Source of the DNA: an uncultured Ruminiclostridium sp.
GTDB taxonomy: Bacteria > Bacillota > Clostridia > Oscillospirales > Ruminococcaceae
Direction of reading: 5' to 3'
Assembly: GCA_910585505.1 (NCBI GenBank)
Contig: CAJUFF010000069.1
Location: forward strand, 1-13,570
Length of the DNA: 13,570 nt
In this document: piece after piece, positions 7,076-12,117 of the stretch
Layout: each line of letters begins with the position of its first letter
Position numbering within the stretch: the stretch's first letter is position 1
Notes under the pieces: generated by a model
What the model was told of the DNA's origin: nothing
Databases searched by the model: none
What the model saw: only the letters and a program-made list of their open reading frames with translations
Position numbers and translations under genes: made by a program

Positions 7076-7834
7076 TCATTTATACTTTTTCAGCAGGGCG
7101 TGTTTTTTGCCTTTTTTCGTTTCGAAACCAAGTCGTGAAAAAATAAACTTTCCATATCCCTTTACGGAAAAGACCTCTCCCTCGTCTATATTCCTTGAAA
7201 CAGAGGAAACCTCAATACCATCGGATACGACCCTTCCGGATTTTATCAACGCAACCGCTTTTTCACGGCTTATTCCGCAGGCAGCCGCCACTAAGACGTC
7301 TATCCTTTCGGAAGCAATAACCGCGAAAATTTCCTCAAATTCCTGTTGCGGAATTACTATCTTAAGCCCAGGTTCCTGTTTTACACCTACTCTTCCTATT
7401 TTTTCAATCTCGGCGAAAATAAGGGCAGCGGCGTTTTTTGTGGCAAATACCGCCGCGCCGCCTTCAGTCACGGCTATGTCTCCTATCTGATCTCTTTTTA
7501 TTCCAAGGGACATAAATGCTCCCAAAAAATCACGATGAGTAAGCTTATCTTTAGGGCGAAAGAAAAAAGTTAAGGCTTCAAAAGGATAATTATCTCTTTC
7601 CACCGAAGGAGAGGAAAACATTTTCCTCTCAGCATCCTCATATCCACCCCAGAAGCCGCAGTCGGCTCCAACAGAGGAAGCGGTGTACTCCGCGAGCCTT
7701 TGTTCCCTCTCGGTAAGAAAACCGCTGAACTTGGGAGTGAAGGTTTTTTCACTCAGTCGAGATATATCCCTGATATGGCGGCAAAATTCCGTTTCCTCCC
7801 CGTTTGCGGGCAGATACGCGTTAGCCGCTTTCAT
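7076..7834 (-). CDS. ylmH: YlmH-family S4-domain RNA-binding protein
   Basis: This is the RNA-binding protein of the division cluster; homologues bind ribosomes or ribosomal RNA, and in Bacillus the family has been linked to rescue of stalled ribosomes. The N-terminal half carries the YlmH signature, with TPKFSGFLTEREQRLAEY at about 33-50, GGYEDAERKMF at 63-73 and THRDFLGAFMSLGIKRDQIGDI at 99-120. A C-terminal S4 domain spans about 178-235 (RIDVLVAAACGISREKAVALIKSGRVVSDG). The 252 residues match the family. The ATG overlaps the sepF stop as ATGA, with a GGAGG about 12 bases upstream, so coupling with sepF is likely. The division role rests on neighbourhood; the direct function is more likely translational. 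Confidence 0.93.
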   Translation of the reverse strand: MKAANAYLPANGEETEFCRHIRDISRLSEKTFTPKFSGFLTEREQRLAEYTASSVGADCGFWGGYEDAERKMFSSPSVERDNYPFEALTFFFRPKDKLTHRDFLGAFMSLGIKRDQIGDIAVTEGGAAVFATKNAAALIFAEIEKIGRVGVKQEPGLKIVIPQQEFEEIFAVIASERIDVLVAAACGISREKAVALIKSGRVVSDGIEVSSVSRNIDEGEVFSVKGYGKFIFSRLGFETKKGKKHALLKKYK

Positions 7835-8286
7835 TGCATAATATCTCCTCCGAGTTCTTCCAACAGGTCGCCCGAAATATCCACATTATAAGGAACAAGA
7901 ATATATGATGTGTTGGCTATGCGCTTAAGCTCTCCGTCCGCCGCATAAGCTACTCCGGCAAGAAAATCTATAAGCCTGTTGGCCACATCTTTGTTGGTAT
8001 TGTCAAGGTTAAGAACTATTGCTTTTTTACTTTTAAAATGATCAGCTATCTCCACAACATCGTTAAATCTTTCGGCTTTGAAAACTATTACCTGAAGTCT
8101 TGTTGTAGCGGGAATATTAAGTACCTTGCCCGACCTGGGCACGCTGGTAATATTCGGGGTTCGTTTATAACCGTAGTCATCATCTGCGCTTACGCTTTCG
8201 TCATCATCCTCATTGTCGTTATAATCCAAATCTTCGTCTTCTTCCTCGTAGCCGGATATTTTTTTTATAGCGTCTAAAAATCCCAT
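7831..8286 (-). CDS. sepF: Cell division protein SepF
   Basis: SepF binds the FtsZ C-terminus and anchors and organises FtsZ filaments at the membrane during septation. The N-terminal MGFLDAIKKISGY is the expected amphipathic membrane-binding helix. A very acidic linker follows (about residues 14-38, mostly D, E, N, Y). The SepF/DUF552 fold covers about residues 52-140, including ERFNDVVEIADHFKSKKAIVLNLDN and RLIDFLAGVAYAADGELKRIANTSYILVP. The 151 residues are typical. The ATG at 8286 has AAGGA six bases upstream. It lies 24 bases after yggS and overlaps ylmH by four bases. No ftsZ is in this window, so the partner gene must be elsewhere or beyond it. Confidence 0.96.
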   Translation of the reverse strand: MGFLDAIKKISGYEEEDEDLDYNDNEDDDESVSADDDYGYKRTPNITSVPRSGKVLNIPATTRLQVIVFKAERFNDVVEIADHFKSKKAIVLNLDNTNKDVANRLIDFLAGVAYAADGELKRIANTSYILVPYNVDISGDLLEELGGDIMQ

Positions 8287-8310
8287 CTTTTTTCCTTTCC
8301 GAAAGCGGTT

Positions 8311-9081
8311 TTACGCTTCTTTATATTTTCTTTTACCGAACAGCGCACTTCCAACTCTTACTATATTTGATCCGTAAAGCACCGCTCGCTCGTAATCCTG
8401 CGACATTCCCATTGACAGAGTATCAATGCCGCCGTATTTTAAACGATAGTCGCGGTATATTCGCTCCATCAACTCAAAATATTTTTCATTGCCGCCGTTT
8501 AAGGCAGGCGGAGGTATAGCCATAAAACCTCTGAGCCTTGCTCCCAAAAGAGAAAAACAAAAGGAAACCAATTCGTCCAACTCTTCGCATAAAACGCCGC
8601 CTTTGCTTTCTTCTCTGCCAATATTGACCTCAATCAGAATATCGATAACCTTCCCGACAGCAAGCGCCCTTTTGTCTATTTCGGCCGCCAATTTTACGCT
8701 GTCAACGGAATGTATCATACTGACCTTGTCGGTTATATATTTGACCTTATTGCTTTGAAGCCCGCCGATAAAATGAATCTCACAGTTTTTGTCGTAGAAA
8801 TCATACTTACCGAGAAACTCCTGCACGCGATTTTCCCCCAAAAGATCCACACCGAGGGAAGCTGCAAAATTAACCTTTTCATAAGGAACCGTCTTAGTCA
8901 CCGCCATAAGCCTTACATTATCCGTTCTTCCCGCTCTGAGCATAGCTTTTCCGATGTTTTCGACAATCCTTTTATAGCTTTCAGCAATCCCGGCAAAATC
9001 GGCGTCGGCAGCGACTGCCTTCACCGTGTTTGTATCGGGAAGCTCTTCGTTATTATTACTGCTGAATGATTTTTCCATCAT
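8311..9081 (-). CDS. yggS: YggS/PLPBP pyridoxal phosphate homeostasis protein
   Basis: This is a non-catalytic pyridoxal-5'-phosphate-binding TIM-barrel protein (YggS/YlmE family) that controls vitamin B6 vitamer and amino-acid balance. The cofactor lysine is in RLMAVTKTVPYEKV (Lys63 from the chosen start). LLGENRVQEFLGKY and LSMGMSQDYERAVLYGSNIVRVGSALFG are the classic signatures. The usual HFIGxLQ box reads HFIGGLQSNK; glycine stands where histidine is common. I chose ATG 9081 because AAGGGA lies nine bases upstream; a TTG at 9102 is also in frame but has no such support. That start lies 26 bases inside the end of the HlyD-like gene, so translation is probably coupled. About 28 residues precede the conserved domain, a little more than usual. 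yggS next to sepF is standard in Gram-positive division clusters. Confidence 0.94.
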   Translation of the reverse strand: MMEKSFSSNNNEELPDTNTVKAVAADADFAGIAESYKRIVENIGKAMLRAGRTDNVRLMAVTKTVPYEKVNFAASLGVDLLGENRVQEFLGKYDFYDKNCEIHFIGGLQSNKVKYITDKVSMIHSVDSVKLAAEIDKRALAVGKVIDILIEVNIGREESKGGVLCEELDELVSFCFSLLGARLRGFMAIPPPALNGGNEKYFELMERIYRDYRLKYGGIDTLSMGMSQDYERAVLYGSNIVRVGSALFGKRKYKEA

Positions 9082-10291
9082 AAAGTTCAGTCCCTTCAAC
9101 AATAACAGAATCGTACAAAGACAGAAAGCCGTCTTTTTCGGTGGTATCCCTTACAAGGGTATAATCCCCTTCGGTACGAATTACCTCTACACGTCTAAAA
9201 TGTACGTTGACTCCAATCTTTATGAATACGCCTTTCTCTCCTTTTTCGTCAAAATGTATGGCGGCGGAAGGAATTCGTATTCCGCTTGTTTCGTCAAACA
9301 GTATTTTTATCTGAGCGGTACGGTTCATTATGTACCTTTCGTTGAACACGTCAAAACTGAGAACAAGCATACACTTTCCCGATTCAAGCTCTCTTATATT
9401 CTCCACATAGGCTCGTACAGGATTAACATCGCTTCCGATACGGACTTTAAGCGTGGCATTCTCATAAATGTTCATGGAATTATCCTTGGGAACGGTACAT
9501 ACCATCTTCCACTTATAGTCGGATATAACTTTTCCTATAACATTGGATGCTACCGCAAGCTCGGGATTTTTTATTATCTCCTCAATCCGCTCCTCCGTAA
9601 GAGTGGGGATAGCATCGTAATTAAGCACGGTTTCATATCCGTCTGCCAAGGTTACAAAATATCCCGTATCCGTAAGCGTAAGATCATGAGGCACAGAGGA
9701 GACCTGAGCCTTAAGCGAGGATATCTCGCTGCTGAGCTGCGAAATTTTATCCTTATAATCGCTTGTGGTTCCGTTGACTATCTGACGCTTACTCTGAAGA
9801 TTAAGATAATCGTTTTTCTGCCCGGCTGCTTCCGCGTACTCTCCGTCAATAATGTTTTGAATAATTTTTGTATGACACTCATATATCTGATTGGAAAAAG
9901 CCTCAAGCTGAGAGTTGTCGCTTCCTATAAGCTTTTCGGCGTCACGAAGCACTTCAATCTGCTTATTCAGTTCATCTATTTTAAGCTGAAGAGCAAGGTC
10001 GGTCTGAGAAGCATATACCTGCGCAACCACTGCGTTTTTAGCGAGCTTTTCCCCATCGGAATACACATAGCTGATAATTCCCGTACCGTTGTAATTAACG
10101 TACTTTTCATTACGAATATAAACTCCCGTTGTCTGGATATATTCCTCCGAGTTATATGTCATTGCCGGCTCGGTTCTTATAGGGTTATTGTAATGAATAA
10201 AAAGCTGACTGATTATGGTGATCAGCAAAAAGACAATAACCAAACCCCAGACAATACGAGCGGTTACGGCAACCTGTCTTTTTCCCGCCAT
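9056..10291 (-). CDS. HlyD-like membrane protein, single-pass with periplasmic-adaptor-type fold
   Basis: A short cytoplasmic N-terminus is followed by one hydrophobic helix at about residues 12-33 and a large extracellular part, so the protein is probably membrane-anchored and faces outward. The barrel-type segment at about 54-95 (GVYIRNE...GTGIISYVYSDGEKLAKNAVVAQVY), the helical hairpin at about 97-195 (alternating K, E, Q, L heptads) and the returning strands after 200 give the HlyD/membrane-fusion-protein layout. The C-terminal part (IRIPSAAIHFDEKGEKGVFI...) is the usual adaptor ending. No transporter gene accompanies it; it sits six bases after hfq and overlaps yggS, among division genes. 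An envelope or division-linked role is therefore more attractive than efflux, but this is inference. No good ribosome-binding site precedes the ATG, consistent with coupling to hfq. Confidence 0.8.
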   Translation of the reverse strand: MAGKRQVAVTARIVWGLVIVFLLITIISQLFIHYNNPIRTEPAMTYNSEEYIQTTGVYIRNEKYVNYNGTGIISYVYSDGEKLAKNAVVAQVYASQTDLALQLKIDELNKQIEVLRDAEKLIGSDNSQLEAFSNQIYECHTKIIQNIIDGEYAEAAGQKNDYLNLQSKRQIVNGTTSDYKDKISQLSSEISSLKAQVSSVPHDLTLTDTGYFVTLADGYETVLNYDAIPTLTEERIEEIIKNPELAVASNVIGKVISDYKWKMVCTVPKDNSMNIYENATLKVRIGSDVNPVRAYVENIRELESGKCMLVLSFDVFNERYIMNRTAQIKILFDETSGIRIPSAAIHFDEKGEKGVFIKIGVNVHFRRVEVIRTEGDYTLVRDTTEKDGFLSLYDSVIVEGTELYDGKIIQQ

Positions 10292-10297
10292 TGCGTA

Positions 10298-10546
10298 TTA
10301 TTCAGCGGGCTCGTCCTTATCAAAAGCGTCTAAAAGTGAGATGCTCTTAAAAGGAGTTATGGTACTGATGGCGTGCTTGTATATAAGATTTTGCTTTCCG
10401 TCGGTATCCAAAATAACGGTGTAGTTGTCGAAACCTCTTACAACGCCCTTAAACTGAAATCCGTTGGTAATAAAAATTGTTACCGGTATTTTCTCTTTTC
10501 TCGCTTGATTAAGAAAAACGTCCTGTAAATTGATATCCTTTGCCAT
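10298..10546 (-). CDS. hfq: RNA chaperone Hfq
   Basis: Hfq is a hexameric Sm-like ring that binds U-rich and A-rich RNA and helps small RNAs act on messages. The 82 residues match the short Gram-positive form. The proximal-face start is present (INLQDVFLNQARKEKIPVTIFITNG), followed by the Sm1 region FKGVVRGFDNYTVILDTDGKQNLIY and the Sm2 signature YKHAISTI. The C-terminus is a brief acidic tail (DAFDKDEPAE). The ATG at 10546 has AAGGA nine bases upstream. miaA-hfq adjacency is widespread in bacteria, but here a 433-base gap separates them and seems to hold a separate hfq promoter. Downstream, the HlyD-like gene follows after six bases, so hfq probably heads the long central operon. Confidence 0.97.
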   Translation of the reverse strand: MAKDINLQDVFLNQARKEKIPVTIFITNGFQFKGVVRGFDNYTVILDTDGKQNLIYKHAISTITPFKSISLLDAFDKDEPAE

Positions 10547-10723
10547 GGTATACGATCCTTTCTGTGCTCACGGAAAAGCAGCTTAAAACTTTTCCACAAT
10601 GGGTTGGATTATGCAGCTCTTTTGCACCGCGCCCATCGGTTTTCATACGCGGGAAGACCGATACTAAAACCGAAAAGCGGTTATGCGACCGAGATGCTTT
10701 TTCTGGGGTTCTTCCCCTCATTG

Positions 10724-10756
10724 AACAATTAAGCGATGATCATAACAATTAAGCGA
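10724..10756 (-). promoter_or_regulatory. Candidate hfq promoter flanked by 13-bp direct repeats
   Basis: On the minus strand TGT-TATGAT forms an extended -10 element (TATGAT at 10739-10744, TG motif within 10745-10747); the -35 region is weak. The 13-base sequence AACAATTAAGCGA occurs exactly twice on the plus strand, at 10724-10736 and 10744-10756, a 20-base period, with one copy on each side of the -10 box. This looks like a paired operator over a promoter. The resulting hfq leader would be about 185 bases. The repeats are certain; the promoter role is inference. Confidence 0.5.
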
Positions 10757-10953
10757 GAATTCGGAAATGTAATTTAAGCTAAAATAGGAATTTGTTCATA
10801 AAACCGAAATTAGAGTCAAATTAAAGTCACAAAAGGTCACAAAGTTATTATTAAAATTGCAAAAATGTTACAATGTAAGTCCAAATAGTTCCTAATCTCA
10901 TAAAAACCTATTATTAAGGGATTTATTGATATTTGGATACAATTAGACATTTT

Positions 10954-10969
10954 TATAATGTACATTATA
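10954..10969. promoter_or_regulatory. 16-bp palindrome carrying TATAAT on both strands
   Basis: TATAATGTACATTATA is a perfect palindrome ten bases downstream of the miaA stop. On the minus strand it is preceded by TGG, giving the extended -10 form TGGTATAAT, with no clear -35 box. It may be a second, distal promoter for hfq, a regulator site, or chance in an AT-rich gap. Confidence 0.4.
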
Positions 10970-10979
10970 CCACATATTT

Positions 10980-11987
10980 TCAAAAAAAGCTATATCTTTT
11001 CACTAAATTTTCAGCGATTTTTAAAATTTTTTCTTCATCAAAGCCGCTTTCTATTTTAATGCGGTTTAAATCTTTAATTTTATTAAACCATGTAAGCTGC
11101 CTTTTGGCGTAATTCCGCGTAGCACGCTTCAACTTTTCTATACATTCGGAAAGTTCCTTTTTGCCGTCAATATACGCTTTAAGCTCCTTATAGCCTATCG
11201 CTTGAGCCGCAGTAACATAATCAGTGTGGGAAAAAAATTCCCTTGCCTCATCGACAAGCCCTTTTTGCAGCATTGTATCTACCCTGCGGTTTATTCTGTC
11301 GTAGAGCGTCTCCCTCGGATAATCCGGCATTATATAACACGCCCTGTAAGGCGTTTCTTCTCTTCGGCTTCTTACAACGGAGCGGCTCATGGTCGATCCG
11401 CTTAAATGAAACACCTCAAGGGCTCTTATAACACGGTTCAGATTGTTGGGATGAAGCCGCGCCGCCGTTTCGGGATCAACCGTCTTAAGTTTTTCCCAAA
11501 GAACGGAGTTTCCTTCCTTTTCGGCGATTTTCTTCATATTTTCACGAAATTCGGAATCGCTTGCCGTATCGTCAAATTTTATGTTATCTAAAAGAGAAGA
11601 AATATAAAGTCCCGTTCCTCCCACTATTATGGGAAGCTTGCCTCTGCACCGGATATCCTCAATACATCGGCGGGCAAGCTCCACATAGTTTGCCACCGAA
11701 AAAGCCTCCGTAGGAGGCAAAAAATCCACCAGATGATGCTTTACTCCTTCCATTTCATCCTTTGACGGTTTTGCGGAAGCGATTTCCATACCGCGGTATA
11801 TCTGCATTGAATCGGCAGAAATTATCTCACCGTCGGTTTTCTTTGCCAGCTTTATTCCCATATCCGTCTTTCCCGACGCGGTGGGTCCGCATACTACGAC
11901 GACAAATATCTTATCTTTATTAAGGCAACACCGCGCATCGACCTCATTACGGCTTTGCGTGCGGCTTGTCTGCATATTTTCCGTCAT
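10980..11987 (-). CDS. miaA: tRNA dimethylallyltransferase MiaA, with element-derived N-terminus
   Basis: It transfers a dimethylallyl group to N6 of A37 in tRNAs reading UNN codons. From ATG 11987 it has 335 residues. The P-loop GPTASGKT lies at 34-41, then DSMQIYRGMEIASAKP (tRNA and substrate binding), VGGTGLYISSLL, and the C-terminal YAKRQLTWFN. The family normally reaches its P-loop about ten residues in; here the first 22 residues (MTENMQTSRTQSRN...) are encoded by a 180-bp inverted-repeat element. ATG 11987 is chosen because AAGGAGGA ends ten bases upstream, also inside the element. The frame stays open to 12077 without another good ribosome-binding site. An ATG at 12115 just after the mutL stop was probably the original start. 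Catalytic residues look intact, so an active enzyme with a novel leader is likely. Confidence 0.93.
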   Translation of the reverse strand: MTENMQTSRTQSRNEVDARCCLNKDKIFVVVVCGPTASGKTDMGIKLAKKTDGEIISADSMQIYRGMEIASAKPSKDEMEGVKHHLVDFLPPTEAFSVANYVELARRCIEDIRCRGKLPIIVGGTGLYISSLLDNIKFDDTASDSEFRENMKKIAEKEGNSVLWEKLKTVDPETAARLHPNNLNRVIRALEVFHLSGSTMSRSVVRSRREETPYRACYIMPDYPRETLYDRINRRVDTMLQKGLVDEAREFFSHTDYVTAAQAIGYKELKAYIDGKKELSECIEKLKRATRNYAKRQLTWFNKIKDLNRIKIESGFDEEKILKIAENLVKRYSFF

Positions 11988-12099
11988 CCTGCACAAATCC
12001 TCCTTGAAACACGCCAGTATTCCTATGTCAGATTTATACAAGCTGACGAAAAATCTGGCGGCGCAATCCACACACAATCATTGTGCGGTATTGCCTTAA
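11920..12099. mobile_element. MITE-like element, 180 bp, with 18-bp terminal inverted repeats
   Basis: The left end TTAAGGCAACACCGCGCA (11920-11937) and the right end TGTGCGGTATTGCCTTAA (12082-12099) are reverse complements at 16 of 18 positions. There is no transposase between them. Both ends finish in TTAA, so the target duplication could be TTAA or TA. The minus strand contains AAGGAGGA (11998-12005) and ATG (11987) and stays open out through the left end into miaA. A hairpin CACAAT/ATTGTG lies at 12073-12085 next to the right repeat. It begins 18 bases after the mutL stop. No second copy is in this window. A small non-autonomous transposon or a dispersed repeat family is the best reading. 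Confidence 0.78.
11998..12005 (-). promoter_or_regulatory. Element-borne ribosome-binding site for miaA
   Basis: AAGGAGGA on the minus strand, ten bases before ATG 11987, is the strongest Shine-Dalgarno anywhere near miaA and lies wholly inside the 180-bp element. It decides the miaA start chosen here. Confidence 0.75.
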
Positions 12100-12115
12100 C
12101 ACTGTTGTTTTGCAT
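12023..12115 (-). pseudogene. Orphaned original miaA start (30-codon leader ORF)
   Basis: ATG 12115 lies two bases after the mutL stop (TAATTATG). It reads MQNNSVKAIPHNDC... into the element and stops at TAG 12023-12025. If the element is removed leaving one TTAA, the same ATG reads MQNNSVNKDKIFVVVVCGPT, exactly in frame with the MiaA P-loop region. It is therefore best seen as the displaced 5' end of miaA, now at most a short upstream frame whose stop lies 35 bases before the new start. No strong ribosome-binding site precedes it; coupling to mutL would have served. Confidence 0.6.
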
Positions 12116-12117
12116 AA

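Larger units (their letters stand above)
10547..10979 (-). other. Long intergenic region: probable hfq promoter and structured leader
   Basis: This 433-base gap between miaA and hfq holds no convincing gene. The half next to hfq (10560-10720) is less AT-rich and offers several short stems on the minus strand: GGGG/CCCC (loop AAGAA) near 10703-10715, ATCGGT/ACCGAT, and GGAAAAG/CTTTTCC at 10572-10595 just before the hfq ribosome-binding site. The half next to miaA (10740-10979) is very AT-rich and contains an 11-bp palindrome (10868-10878), a 16-bp palindrome (10954-10969) and three GTCA-type repeats at 10815, 10826 and 10836 spaced by about one helical turn. No named riboswitch class was recognised. 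Short open frames exist on both strands near 10510-10750 but lack family features. Confidence 0.55.

Noticed and set aside
9026..10333. A 435-codon plus-strand open frame opposite the HlyD-like gene
   Set aside because: The minus-strand gene has a membrane helix, heptad pattern and proper operon spacing. The plus frame overlaps yggS, the HlyD gene and the end of hfq with no motif or ribosome-binding site.
10509..10752. Two 70-codon open frames on opposite strands in the hfq leader
   Set aside because: Neither has family features or a good ribosome-binding site, and one overlaps hfq. The region is better explained as a structured 5' leader.
11988..12077. A longer MiaA start (MCVDCAARFF...) at 12077
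   Set aside because: It would begin inside the element with no ribosome-binding site. The AAGGAGGA-ATG pair at 12005-11985 explains initiation better.
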